Source: an uncultured Hymenobacter sp.
Lineage (GTDB): Bacteria; Bacteroidota; Bacteroidia; Cytophagales; Hymenobacteraceae
Reading direction: 5' to 3'
NCBI GenBank assembly: GCA_913776615.1
Contig: CAJYPK010000035.1
Location: 1 to 36,837 of the forward strand
DNA: 36,837 nt
Shown: piece after piece, positions 29,975 to 36,837 of the stretch
Layout of the letters: each line of letters begins with the position of its first letter
Position numbering within the stretch: the first letter of the stretch is position 1
Translations under genes and position numbers: made by a program
The notes under the pieces: model-generated
What the model was told of the DNA's origin: nothing
Seen by the model: only the letters and a program-made list of their open reading frames with translations
The model's database searches: none

Positions 29975-30076
29975 ACGTCTGTCATGCTGAGCCTGCCGAA
30001 GCATCTCGCTCGCCTCGTTGAACGGTTTAGCAACGGGGCGAGCGAGATGCTTCGGCAGGCTCAGCATGACAGACGT
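29975..30076. repeat. Perfect 40-bp inverted repeat, GTCATGCTGAGC family
   Basis: Arms 29975-30014 and 30037-30076 are perfectly complementary, and pairing continues with one mismatch to leave a 10-base loop (30021-30030). The outer arm sequence, CGTCTGTCATGCTGAGCCTG, is the same as in the repeat at 10918-11012, while the inner part (GCTCGCC) differs. It is 18 bp beyond the long rtcB stop codon in a 229-base gap with no supported gene. Confidence 0.88.
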
Positions 30077-30093
30077 GAGGAAAGGAATTTTTC

Positions 30094-31491
30094 CTAAATA
30101 GCTTCGTTGCTATCTTTCTTCTCCTGGCGCTTCTTCACCCGCCAGGGCGCATTCTTTTCCCAGTCGCCGGCCATAATGCAGCCGTAGGGCTGAATCTCGT
30201 CCACGGTGCGGGCCAGCTTGAACTCGGCAATCTGGCGCTTCACTTCGGCGGCGTTTTTGTAGGCGCTGGGCAGTTCCGAAATGTCGATTTCGTCGAAGAA
30301 GAAGCGGGCGTCGATGCCCTGGGTTTCTTCCGCAAACCACTCCTCGCGGGTTTTGTCGACCTTGCTGTACTTGTGCCGGGTGCGGCTGAGGTTGCGGCCC
30401 GCGCCGTGCGGGGCAAAGCCCAGGTTGTTGGCCGTAGTGTCGCCCTCGACAATCAGAATGGGCTCGGCCATGTTGAGCGGGATGATGCGCGGGCCGGTGA
30501 TGTCGGGCATAAACTGCGGGTCGAGCGGCGTGGCCCCCTTGGCGTGGTAGTAGAGGTCACCGGCCCGAAATACAAAGTTGTGCTCGTTCCAATAACGCTG
30601 CTGCACCGCCACTTGCAGGCGCTGGGCCACGTCGTCGTGCAGATACAGGTGGTTGAGCTTGGTCCACTGCCGCACGGTTTGCAGCGCCGCCCAGTAGGCT
30701 TCGCCCTCGGGCGAGTCGGCGGGCAGCCAGGCATTGGCCGGGGCGGTTTCGGGCGAGAGCTGCTGGCGGAAGCGCTCGGCCACCTTCATGCCCTCGGCGT
30801 AGAGGCGCGCGCCCACGCCCCGCGAGCCGTGGTGAGTCACGAGCACCGTGTCGCCGGTCGCGGCCGAAGTGCCCACGTATAGGAAATGGTTGCCGTCGCC
30901 CTGCGTGCCCAGGTGTTCCTGCGCCAAGCTCAGGGTCTTGGCCGAATTCAGAAAGGGATTGGCCGCCATCTCGGCCCGCAACGCGGCGGGCAGCGGATAC
31001 TGTCGCTCGGGCAGCCGCCCACCCGGCCCGAAGTGCGTTACCTGCTGGGCCACGTCGAGCACCGTTTTGGGGTCGATTTTGCCCAGGTTGGTCAGCATCA
31101 CCGAGCAGCAGATGTCGGCCGAGTGCATGCCAGGGTGAATGGCCTGCCGCGCCACCACCACGCCGCCCACCGGGATGGTCCCCAGCGGCCCGGCCGGGCA
31201 GGCATCGGGCATGATGGCGCCCGTCACCACCGTGGGCGTCCGCATGAGCTGGGCCATCGACTGCCGCACCTGGTCGATGTTCTGCTGCTCCACCGCCGAG
31301 TCGGCGCGGATATTCTCGTGAAACGGCACGGGCGCAGCCAGCAGCGGCAGTTCCGCGGGCGGCTTTACGGTGTCGAGGTAGGCCAGCATGGCCGCGCCTT
31401 CCAGCCCGTGGTCGTTGATGTGCGCCAGGGCGTCTCTAAACCATTTGCCCGATTTGAAGCCGAGGTCGAGGAGGTCTTTGCCAGTAGTCAT
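30094..31491 (-). CDS. RtcB-family RNA-splicing ligase, long divergent form
   Basis: This 465-residue protein shares the RtcB active-site set but differs strongly from the short form at 8713: MHSADICCSVML (122-133; metal ligands Asp126 and Cys129), QGDGNHFLYVG (197-207), THHGSRGVG (219-227), HAKGATP (316-322) and HGAGRNLSR (362-370; guanylylated His362). An N-terminal extension (MTTGKDLLDLGFKSGKWFRD) and a C-terminal CIMAGDWEKNAPWRVKKRQE tail are characteristic of a long bacterial branch. It should ligate RNA ends using GTP and Mn(II) in the cytoplasm. There is no RtcA, archease or RtcR beside it. Gene and motifs are intact. Confidence 0.93.
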   Translation of the reverse strand: MTTGKDLLDLGFKSGKWFRDALAHINDHGLEGAAMLAYLDTVKPPAELPLLAAPVPFHENIRADSAVEQQNIDQVRQSMAQLMRTPTVVTGAIMPDACPAGPLGTIPVGGVVVARQAIHPGMHSADICCSVMLTNLGKIDPKTVLDVAQQVTHFGPGGRLPERQYPLPAALRAEMAANPFLNSAKTLSLAQEHLGTQGDGNHFLYVGTSAATGDTVLVTHHGSRGVGARLYAEGMKVAERFRQQLSPETAPANAWLPADSPEGEAYWAALQTVRQWTKLNHLYLHDDVAQRLQVAVQQRYWNEHNFVFRAGDLYYHAKGATPLDPQFMPDITGPRIIPLNMAEPILIVEGDTTANNLGFAPHGAGRNLSRTRHKYSKVDKTREEWFAEETQGIDARFFFDEIDISELPSAYKNAAEVKRQIAEFKLARTVDEIQPYGCIMAGDWEKNAPWRVKKRQEKKDSNEAI

Positions 31492-31518
31492 AATACAGGA
31501 TATTTGTTGAACATTTTT

Positions 31519-32217
31519 CTACCGAAAGCTACTATCAGATACCGCTGTTTTTGTAAGCGGCTTCAAGATTACTTGATAATGAAAATTCCACTTGGTCACT
31601 TCCGAATTACCAGGCGGTATCAACTCGAATTTCTCTATGTATTCTTTACCATCTATTATAGCTGTTTTATTATTATAATAATTCATTTTTTTGCACAAGC
31701 AAGGAAACTTAGCATATATTTTTTGCGTCACAATTTCTCTCTGTTGCAAACTCAATGCGGTATTAATTTCCCAATTTGCACTTAGCGAGACTATTTTTCC
31801 TCGTTCAGTAGTCGAGAAGTCTATTGACTCAGTGCATACAGAACTCTCTACACTATCAACACCCACCAATTCTACTATTTTCGCTGAATCATCGGCGAGC
31901 GCCGAGTAGTACTGAAGCAACGGCTCACCATTATGGCCGCCTTCTCTTTGCGTATAATGAAAGTTGACGGGTAACTCTTCTATAGCTTGCCCTATTGTCA
32001 ATAATGACTTACCTTGAAATTGCAAACAAACTGGTTGGGTGTATAGACGCGTCGTATCGAAGTTATCTGCTCGAAGTAATGAGTCTCTCTCCTGCATGAC
32101 CACATTATTCATAAGTGTTAGCTGCAACTGCTTATCAGCACGCAGGTATAGCCAGCCCACCAACATGGCAGATGCTGAGACCAGACACACTATTGCTATA
32201 TCAATACTTTTTATCAT
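31519..32217 (-). CDS. Membrane-anchored protein of unknown function, AT-rich
   Basis: The 232-residue protein has one N-terminal membrane helix (MIKSIDIAIVCLVSASAMLV, then GWLYLRAD) and a soluble, probably extracytoplasmic remainder: QLTLMNNVVMQERDSLLRAD, VCLQFQGKSLLTIGQAIEEL and LKPLTKTAVSDSSF. Four cysteines are present in the outer part (VCLQ, VCTE and CLCKK), so disulfides or metal binding are possible. No family is recognised. Base composition is strikingly more AT-rich than in any other gene here, a sign of recent transfer. It is divergent from the DUF4159 gene with only 42 bp between starts and lies directly upstream of, and on the same strand as, the long rtcB. Confidence 0.75.
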   Translation of the reverse strand: MIKSIDIAIVCLVSASAMLVGWLYLRADKQLQLTLMNNVVMQERDSLLRADNFDTTRLYTQPVCLQFQGKSLLTIGQAIEELPVNFHYTQREGGHNGEPLLQYYSALADDSAKIVELVGVDSVESSVCTESIDFSTTERGKIVSLSANWEINTALSLQQREIVTQKIYAKFPCLCKKMNYYNNKTAIIDGKEYIEKFELIPPGNSEVTKWNFHYQVILKPLTKTAVSDSSFR

Positions 32218-32259
32218 ATATAAATTATCACGAGTAAACTAATCACGTAATCTACTACT

Positions 32260-32922
32260 ATGCTCCGCCACTTCCTCCTCGCCGCTAGCTTCCTGCTTAC
32301 CGCCGCCGCGCCGCCCGCCGCGCCCAGCTACCAAATCGCCAAGCTGCATTACGGCGGTGGGGGCGACTGGTACGCCAACAAAACGAGCCTGCCCAACCTC
32401 ATCAGCTTCTGCAATCAGGCGCTGCACACCAACATCGCCCCCGACGAGGCCACCGTGGAACTGGCCGCGCCTGAGCTGCCCAGCTATCCCTTCCTGCACA
32501 TGACGGGCCACGGCAACGTGAGCTTCACCCCGGCCGAGGCCCAAAACCTGCGCAAGTACCTCCTCGGCGGCGGCTTCCTGCACATCGACGACAACTACGG
32601 ACTCGACAAGTTTATCCGCCCCGAAATGAAGAAGGTGTTTCCCGAGCTGGAGTTTGTGGAGCTGCCCTTCTCCCACCCCATCTACCACCAAAAGTATCAG
32701 TTTCCCAAAGGCTTGCCCAAAGTACACGAGCACGACGGCAAGCGCCCCCAGGGCTTCGGCCTCGTGTACAAAGGCCGCCTGGTGTGCTTCTACTCCTACG
32801 AGTGCGACCTCGGCAACGGCTGGGAAGACGTAGGCACTTATCCCGAAGATACCCCCGCCGTGCACGACGCTGCCCTGCGCATGGGTGCCAACCTGGTGGC
32901 GTACGCGCTCACGCAAGATTAA
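32260..32922 (+). CDS. DUF4159 exported protein
   Basis: A signal peptide (MLRHFLLAASFLLTAAAPPA) is followed by a single DUF4159 domain: YQIAKLHYGGGGDWYANKTS, LPSYPFLHMTGHGNVSFTPA, EAQNLRKYLLGGGFLHIDDN, FPELEFVELPFSHPIYHQKY and GLVYKGRLVCFYSYECDLGN, ending with the DGW-type WEDVGTYPEDTPAVHDAALR. The length of 220 residues is normal. The fold resembles class I glutamine amidotransferase-like domains, but the family's biochemical role is not known to me. In many Bacteroidota it lies near MoxR/BatA-type genes; none is seen here. A strong inverted repeat follows the stop codon. Confidence 0.9.
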   Translation: MLRHFLLAASFLLTAAAPPAAPSYQIAKLHYGGGGDWYANKTSLPNLISFCNQALHTNIAPDEATVELAAPELPSYPFLHMTGHGNVSFTPAEAQNLRKYLLGGGFLHIDDNYGLDKFIRPEMKKVFPELEFVELPFSHPIYHQKYQFPKGLPKVHEHDGKRPQGFGLVYKGRLVCFYSYECDLGNGWEDVGTYPEDTPAVHDAALRMGANLVAYALTQD

Positions 32923-32924
32923 AG

Positions 32925-32996
32925 GTGAGATGGTGAATTAGTGAGTTGGTGAGTAACAACCATACTATCCACCAACTCACTAATTCACCATCTCAC
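32925..32996. terminator. 27-bp inverted repeat of simple GTGA units between convergent genes
   Basis: Arms 32925-32951 and 32970-32996 are perfect complements around an 18-base loop. The arm consists of near-repeats (GTGAGATGGTGAATTAGTGA), so the stem arises from an inverted pair of short tandem repeats. It lies between the DUF4159 and acyltransferase stop codons and is probably a two-way terminator. Confidence 0.7.
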
Positions 32997-33006
32997 TAGT
33001 TCACCA

Positions 33007-33576
33007 CTACCGCACGCCCTGCTCGGGGAAGCGGCCTTTTTTGGTGCGGTAGAAGGCCTTGATTTCGGCCAGGTCTTTTTCGTAGTCGCCGGTGGGCCAG
33101 ACAACGGGGCCGACGCCGGCCTCGCGCTTCTCGTAGTCGAGGAAGCCGAGCACAATGGGCACCTTGGCTTCGAGGGCGGCGTAGTAGAAGCCCTTGCGCC
33201 ACTTGGGCTGGTAGGCGCGGGTGCCCTCGGGCGTGATGAGGATCACCAATTCCTCGTGCTGCTCGAAGAGCTTTACCATGCCATCGACGAGGCTGTTATT
33301 GCGGCTGCGGTTGACGGGCAACGCGCCGATAGCTTTCACGAGCCAGCCCAGCGCGGGGTTTTCGGTCCACTCGCTTTTCACAGTGAAGCGCACGTCCACG
33401 TCCATGATGTAGAAGGCGGCGCGGGCCATGATGAGATCCCAGTTGCTGGTGTGCGGGGCCGCAATCATCATGCACTTCTTGATGCTGGGCGGCACCTGGC
33501 CGGTTTGTTTCCAGCCAGCGACGCCGAAAATAGCCTTAGCGATGTAGTACCAGAACGTAGAGGTTTTGCGGGCCAT
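33007..33576 (-). CDS. PlsC-like 1-acyl-glycerol-3-phosphate acyltransferase family protein
   Basis: This 189-residue membrane-associated acyltransferase transfers an acyl group to a lysophospholipid or related alcohol. Catalytic HTSNWD (42-47, the HX4D motif) and the glycerol-phosphate-binding ITPEGTR (114-120) are intact, with NRSRN before the second motif. A short N-terminal hydrophobic patch (FWYYIAKAIFGVAG) anchors it. It is shorter than PlsC and resembles small Bacteroidota acyltransferases of unknown specificity, which may use ornithine lipids or other acceptors. An exact -7 box lies about 25 bp before the start codon. Neighbouring patatin-like lipase and MBL hydrolase genes suggest lipid remodelling, but they are separately transcribed. 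Confidence 0.9.
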   Translation of the reverse strand: MARKTSTFWYYIAKAIFGVAGWKQTGQVPPSIKKCMMIAAPHTSNWDLIMARAAFYIMDVDVRFTVKSEWTENPALGWLVKAIGALPVNRSRNNSLVDGMVKLFEQHEELVILITPEGTRAYQPKWRKGFYYAALEAKVPIVLGFLDYEKREAGVGPVVWPTGDYEKDLAEIKAFYRTKKGRFPEQGVR

Positions 33577-33601
33577 TTAAGCAAAGCAGTTTTTGGAACC
33601 C

Positions 33602-33609
33602 CAAAGCTA
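33602..33609 (-). promoter_or_regulatory. Possible -7 box for the acyltransferase gene
   Basis: TAGCTTTG on the minus strand matches TAnnTTTG exactly and lies 25 bp before the ATG at 33576. No convincing -33 TTG is seen. Confidence 0.4.
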
Positions 33610-33685
33610 GGTGAAAACGGGCAGTACCGCGGGTTTTTAATCCGCGAGCGCTCTGCACCATTTTCCGCCGACTACAAAATCCACG

Positions 33686-34498
33686 TTACTCCCCGCCGCT
33701 CAGCAGCGCCCGCAGGGCGGCTTCCTGGCTCAGCGTGTACTGGTAGCCCACCTCAAACAGCTCGCTGGCCTTGCGGAAATCGAGCGGGCGGTACTGCCGC
33801 AGCGCGGGCGGCTCCAGTAGCAGGGCGCACTGCGCCTTGCGGCTGGCCACGTTGGCGCTGAGCGCGATTTGCAGGGTGCGCTCGACTACCCGGCGCAGGG
33901 TCGGCAGCGGGGCTTCGCGGTGCAGCGGGTTGCAGTGCACGCCCACCACGGGGTAGCCCAGCGGGAGCAGCGGCTCCACGGGCAGGTTGTTGAGCAAGCC
34001 GCCATCCACTAGTTGCCGACCCTGGTAGGGAATGGGGCGGTACACGATGGGTACCGCCGCCGAGGCCAGTAGCGGGGGCAACAGTTCGCCCTGGCTGAAA
34101 TACACCGACTCGCTGGCTTCCAGATCGGTAGCCACCAGCGTAAGCGGTAAGCGCAGATCCTCGAAGCGCGTGCCCGGCCCCAGGTAGCGGGCCAGCAGCA
34201 GCCCCACGGCATCCATGCCCAGCAGCCCCAGCCGACTGAACACCGGCCGCGTAAGGCGCGGGATATTCGTAGCCCGCAGCAGCCGCAGCACCTCGCGCGG
34301 CGCGAACCCCGCCGCGTAAAACGCCCCCGCAATACCGCCCGAGCTGGCCCCCGAAAGCGCCTGTATCGGTAAGCCCAGCTCGTCGAGCGCCGCGAGTACG
34401 CCCAGGTGGGCGATACCCCGCGCCCCGCCCCCCGACAGCGCAAGGCTCAGCCCGGCGGCCGGCTGGTGGCTAGTAGTGGTTGCTTCCTCGTGGCTCAT
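33686..34498 (-). CDS. Patatin-like phospholipase (RssA/NTE type)
   Basis: The 270-residue protein has the complete patatin Ser-Asp dyad. The oxyanion loop is SGGGARGIAHLG (22-33), the nucleophile elbow is GASSGG (50-55, Ser52) and the catalytic Asp lies in QLVDGGLLNNLP. It starts MSHEEATTTSHQPAAGLSLA, without a signal peptide, so it acts in the cytoplasm or at the inner membrane face, hydrolysing acyl groups from phospholipids or lysophospholipids. Size and motif order fit the short bacterial RssA-like group. Its context with an acyltransferase 109 bp downstream on the same strand suggests membrane lipid turnover, though no operon coupling is visible. Confidence 0.92.
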   Translation of the reverse strand: MSHEEATTTSHQPAAGLSLALSGGGARGIAHLGVLAALDELGLPIQALSGASSGGIAGAFYAAGFAPREVLRLLRATNIPRLTRPVFSRLGLLGMDAVGLLLARYLGPGTRFEDLRLPLTLVATDLEASESVYFSQGELLPPLLASAAVPIVYRPIPYQGRQLVDGGLLNNLPVEPLLPLGYPVVGVHCNPLHREAPLPTLRRVVERTLQIALSANVASRKAQCALLLEPPALRQYRPLDFRKASELFEVGYQYTLSQEAALRALLSGGE

Positions 34499-34578
34499 TC
34501 CAAATCGGCCCTCTAGTATTGCAAAAAGCTTCCGCGCCCCTCCGCGAGCTCTTCCGCGACTTCCGCGGTAAAAACTCC

Positions 34579-35427
34579 CTACAGCTCACTAACGCGCACC
34601 GTCTCCGCCAGCCGCACGCCCTTATCCGTCATCTGCACCGTACAAGCCTCGTGCAGCGGGTCGTGCTCCAGCAGCAACACCCAGTTTTCCTCGGCGGCGC
34701 GGCGCAGCACGGCCTCCTTCTCGCCGAGCGTCACGAGCGGGCGCACGTCGTAGCTCATCACGTAGGGCAGCGGCAGGTGGCCCACGCTGGGCAGCAAATC
34801 GGCCATATAAGCCAGCGTGCGGCCCTTGTACTGCATCATTGGCACCATCATCTTCTCCGTGTGGCCATCGGCAAAAATGATGTCGCTGAACTGCGGCAGT
34901 GCGGCGGGCACGCCCTGGCGGGGGTCGACAAACTTAAGTTGTCCGCTTTCCTGGATGGGCAAAATATTTTCCCGCAGGAAGCTGGCTTTTTCGCGGGCGT
35001 TGGGCTGCACGGCCCAGTTCCAATGCGCCGCGTTGCTCCAGTAGGTAGCGTGGGCAAAGGCAGTTTGCAGCGCGCCGTCGGGCCGGCGCACCACCGAGCC
35101 CCCGCAGTGGTCGAAGTGCAGGTGCGTCAGAAAAACGTCGGTAACGTCAGCACTCGTGAAACCCAGCCGACGCAGGGATTTTTCGAGCGTATCGTCGCCG
35201 TGCAGGTAGAAATGGCCCCGGAATTTTTCATCCTGCTTATCGCCGATGCCGTTGTCGATGAGCACGAGCCGGTTGCCGTCCTCAATCAGCAGGCAGCGCA
35301 TGGCCCAAGTGCACATGTTGTTGGCATCGGGCGGATTGAGCTTCTGCCACATCGACTTGGGCACCACGCCGAACATGGCCCCACCGTCGAGCTTAAATAA
35401 ACCGGTATCGAGCGAATGAATCTTCAT
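34579..35427 (-). CDS. Metallo-beta-lactamase-fold hydrolase
   Basis: The di-zinc motif THLHFDHCGG (101-110; His102, His104, Asp106, His107) is complete, and a further ligand Asp sits in FADGHTEKMM of the C-terminal half. The 282-residue enzyme has the alpha-beta/beta-alpha order of the AHL-lactonase/glyoxalase-II-like group: LIEDGNRLVLIDNGIGDKQD before the motif, then QYKGRTLAYMADLLPSVGHL, which contributes another histidine. No signal peptide is present (MKIHSLDTGLFKLDGG), so it is cytoplasmic. The substrate cannot be read from the sequence; quorum-lactone, phosphodiester or organophosphate types are all possible. It is convergent with no gene; AccA lies upstream on the same strand. Confidence 0.88.
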   Translation of the reverse strand: MKIHSLDTGLFKLDGGAMFGVVPKSMWQKLNPPDANNMCTWAMRCLLIEDGNRLVLIDNGIGDKQDEKFRGHFYLHGDDTLEKSLRRLGFTSADVTDVFLTHLHFDHCGGSVVRRPDGALQTAFAHATYWSNAAHWNWAVQPNAREKASFLRENILPIQESGQLKFVDPRQGVPAALPQFSDIIFADGHTEKMMVPMMQYKGRTLAYMADLLPSVGHLPLPYVMSYDVRPLVTLGEKEAVLRRAAEENWVLLLEHDPLHEACTVQMTDKGVRLAETVRVSEL

Positions 35428-35432
35428 TTTTT

Positions 35433-35520
35433 GGGTATGAGGGTATGGGGGTAGACAGTTGATCAGTAAACGAGCGGGGGTAGAAGGGTTTCATAAACTC
35501 ATACCCTCCTACCCCCGCTC
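35433..35520. repeat. G-rich simple repeats with an inverted copy
   Basis: GGGTATGAGGGTATGGGGGT (35433-35452) is made of short GGGTA-type units. Further on, GAGCGGGGGTAG (35472-35483) plus AGGGT (35485-35489) pairs with ACCCT (35503-35507) plus CTACCCCCGCTC (35509-35520), with one mismatch. It lies between the accA stop codon and the MBL start codon and may terminate accA transcripts; several G-runs could form other structures. Confidence 0.6.
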
Positions 35521-35529
35521 CCTCCTACC

Positions 35530-36477
35530 CTATTCCACCACCACACCCATCGCCGAAAACTTGTCGATGCGCTGCGAGATGCGCTCCTCGGCGGGCACGG
35601 CGGCCAGCTCCTGCAGCGTGGCGAGCAGGGTTTGCTTGAGGGTGGCAATCATCTGGGGGGCGTCGGTGTGCGCCCCGCCCAGCGGCTCGGTGATAATGCC
35701 ATCGACGAGGCCCGCGCCCTTCATGTCGGCGGCCGTGAGCTTCAGCGCCTCGGCGGCCTGCTCCTTATAATCCCACGAGCGCCACAGGATGCTGCTGCAC
35801 GACTCGGGCGCGATTACTGAGTACCAGGTATTTTCCAGCATCAGTACCCGGTCGCCGATGGCGATGCCCAGGGCCCCGCCGCTGGCTCCCTCGCCGATGA
35901 TGACGCACACCACGGGCACCTTCAGCATAAACATCTCCTTGAGGTTGCGGGCAATGGCCTCGCCCTGCCCCCGCTCCTCGGCCTCCAGGCCCGGGAAGGC
36001 ACCGGGCGTGTCGATGAGCGTAATAATGGGCACGTTGAACTTCTCGGCCAGCTTCATCAGGCGCAGGGCCTTGCGGTAGCCCTCGGGGTTGGGCATCCCG
36101 AAGTTGCGGAACTGCCGCTGCTTGGTATTGCGGCCCTTCTGCTGCCCGATGAAGAGCACCGGCTGGCCGTCAATCTCGCCGAAACCGCCGATCATGGCCT
36201 TGTCGTCGCCCACGGTACGGTCGCCGTGCAGCTCCACAAACTTCTCGGCCATGCCCTGGATGTAGTCGAGGGTGTAGGGCCGCTCGGGGTGGCGGGCCAG
36301 CTGCACGCGCTGCCAGCGCGTAAGGTTGGCGTAGGTTTCCTTTTTAAGCGTTTCTATTTTAGCCCGGAGGGCCTCCACTGCCTCCGCTACGTCGACGTCG
36401 CTATCCTGGGCCAGCTGCTGCATCTGGCGCAGCTTGTCTTCGAGGGCGGCAATGGGTTGTTCAAAATCAAGCAGCAT
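35530..36477 (-). CDS. accA: Acetyl-CoA carboxylase carboxyltransferase subunit alpha
   Basis: AccA, with AccD, transfers carboxyl from carboxybiotin to acetyl-CoA to make malonyl-CoA for fatty-acid synthesis. The 315-residue protein starts with the family's MLLDFEQPIAALEDKLRQMQ helix and contains RHPERPYTLDYIQGMAEKFV, a nucleotide/acyl-CoA-binding GEGASGGALGIAIGDRVLML and the active-site region TWYSVIAPESCSSILWRSWD. The C-terminus is ordinary. There is no accD, accB or accC in the window. An exact -7 box (TACCTTTG) lies about 90 bp upstream. It is highly conserved housekeeping sequence, with near-certain identity. Confidence 0.97.
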   Translation of the reverse strand: MLLDFEQPIAALEDKLRQMQQLAQDSDVDVAEAVEALRAKIETLKKETYANLTRWQRVQLARHPERPYTLDYIQGMAEKFVELHGDRTVGDDKAMIGGFGEIDGQPVLFIGQQKGRNTKQRQFRNFGMPNPEGYRKALRLMKLAEKFNVPIITLIDTPGAFPGLEAEERGQGEAIARNLKEMFMLKVPVVCVIIGEGASGGALGIAIGDRVLMLENTWYSVIAPESCSSILWRSWDYKEQAAEALKLTAADMKGAGLVDGIITEPLGGAHTDAPQMIATLKQTLLATLQELAAVPAEERISQRIDKFSAMGVVVE

Positions 36478-36566
36478 AAACTGGGTCGCTGAGTAATCGG
36501 GATGGCTAAAAGCTAGGAGAAGTCATGTAATGCTGGCCAGCCGGGGGCTGCCCAAACACCGGACGG

Positions 36567-36574
36567 CAAAGGTA
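36567..36574 (-). promoter_or_regulatory. Possible -7 box for accA
   Basis: TACCTTTG on the minus strand is an exact match to TAnnTTTG, about 90 bp before the accA start. A TTG lies 25 bp further upstream, slightly longer than usual spacing. The 279-base region between accA and the tRNA holds only these promoter elements. Confidence 0.45.
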
Positions 36575-36675
36575 AACCCAAACCAAGCCAGCTTCCCGCC
36601 AAAAAATAATGCGCCTGAAAAACAACCCTCAACGTTGGCCAAGGCCACCAAAACCCACTTTTTTGGCCTCCTGGC

Positions 36676-36707
36676 TTGTAAAGCGGATTTTCCTTGCCCT
36701 ACCTTTG
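36676..36707 (+). promoter_or_regulatory. Promoter of tRNA-Asp
   Basis: TTG (36676-36678) is separated by 21 bp from TACCTTTG (36700-36707), a consensus Bacteroidota promoter. The tRNA starts 50 bp after the box, giving a leader of about 45 bases. Confidence 0.65.
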
Positions 36708-36756
36708 TAACACCAAAACGGAAAAGGCCACCCGCCGCTTCCGGACTGCGGTAAAC

Positions 36757-36830
36757 GGTTTGGTAGTTCAGTTGGTTAGAATGCCGCCCTGTCACGGCGG
36801 AGGTCGCGGGTTCGAGTCCCGTCCAGACCG
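36757..36830 (+). tRNA. tRNA-Asp (anticodon GTC)
   Basis: The 74-base gene folds as a full cloverleaf: acceptor GGTTTGG with CCAGACC (one G-U pair), D arm GTTC/GAAT with loop AGTTGGTTA, anticodon arm CCGCC/GGCGG around CTGTCAC with anticodon GTC at 36791-36793, variable AGGTC, and T arm GCGGG/CCCGT with TTCGAGT. The discriminator is G. The 3' CCA is not encoded; CAA follows. Confidence 0.96.
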
Positions 36831-36837
36831 CAACCGT

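Noticed and set aside
36757..36837. Integrated element attached to tRNA-Asp
   Set aside because: The tRNA is at the window edge, with no integrase and no repeat of its 3' end elsewhere in the window.

Overview
This 36.8 kb window looks like chromosomal DNA of a high-GC member of the Bacteroidota, most likely Hymenobacter or a close relative. Pointers are a type IX secretion (T9SS) C-terminal sorting domain, DUF4394, DUF3570 and DUF4266 proteins, exosortase-like genes, a CzcA pump fused to TolC, general lack of Shine-Dalgarno sequences, and several matches to the Bacteroidota promoter (TTG, about 20 bp, TAnnTTTG). No search was run, so the genus is an inference.

Layout. 1-3115: three minus-strand envelope genes (OmpA-like barrel with thrombospondin type-3 repeats, cut by the window edge; TonB C-terminal-domain protein; SPFH/stomatin protein). 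3431-8593: plus-strand genes for an unrecognised secreted protein, a CLC-type probable fluoride/proton antiporter, an OhrR-Ohr organic peroxide defence pair with a palindromic operator, a CurA-like oxidoreductase and an ABM-family monooxygenase. 8713-10762: an RtcB-family RNA ligase and a VIT1/CCC1-like metal transporter, separated and followed by strong inverted repeats; a 7-bp tandem array sits immediately before the transporter start codon. 11147-14250: tightly coupled operon thioredoxin > ApbE flavin transferase > DUF4266 lipoprotein > DUF3570 outer-membrane barrel. 14493-20903: heavy-metal efflux operon (small His-rich exported protein > CzcA-TolC fusion > adaptor lipoprotein). 21041-24775: Lon N-terminal-domain protein and a large T9SS cargo protein with DUF4394. 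24848-26431: a probably decayed secreted-protein gene, then an exosortase and its small membrane partner with a nearly leaderless promoter. 26590-29864: M48 metalloprotease, lipoprotein, small exported helical protein, RsmE rRNA methyltransferase and an unknown protein. 30094-32217: a second, divergent RtcB and an AT-rich gene of foreign appearance. 32260-36477: DUF4159 protein, acyltransferase, patatin-like lipase, metallo-beta-lactamase-fold hydrolase and AccA. 36757-36830: tRNA-Asp(GTC) behind a good promoter.

Themes. Much of the window concerns the cell envelope and redox or metal stress. The least understood unit is the thioredoxin-ApbE-DUF4266-DUF3570 operon: it encodes a covalent flavin transferase, a thiol oxidoreductase, a Gly/Cys-tailed lipoprotein and a barrel, yet no ordinary flavinylation motif. 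Also notable are the two different RtcB ligases, the exosortase pair without a visible substrate, the internal signal-peptide-like segment in the CzcA-TolC fusion, and a rich set of perfect intergenic inverted repeats (27 to 40 bp arms) at gene ends. No CRISPR array, insertion sequence, prophage or rRNA gene was seen.
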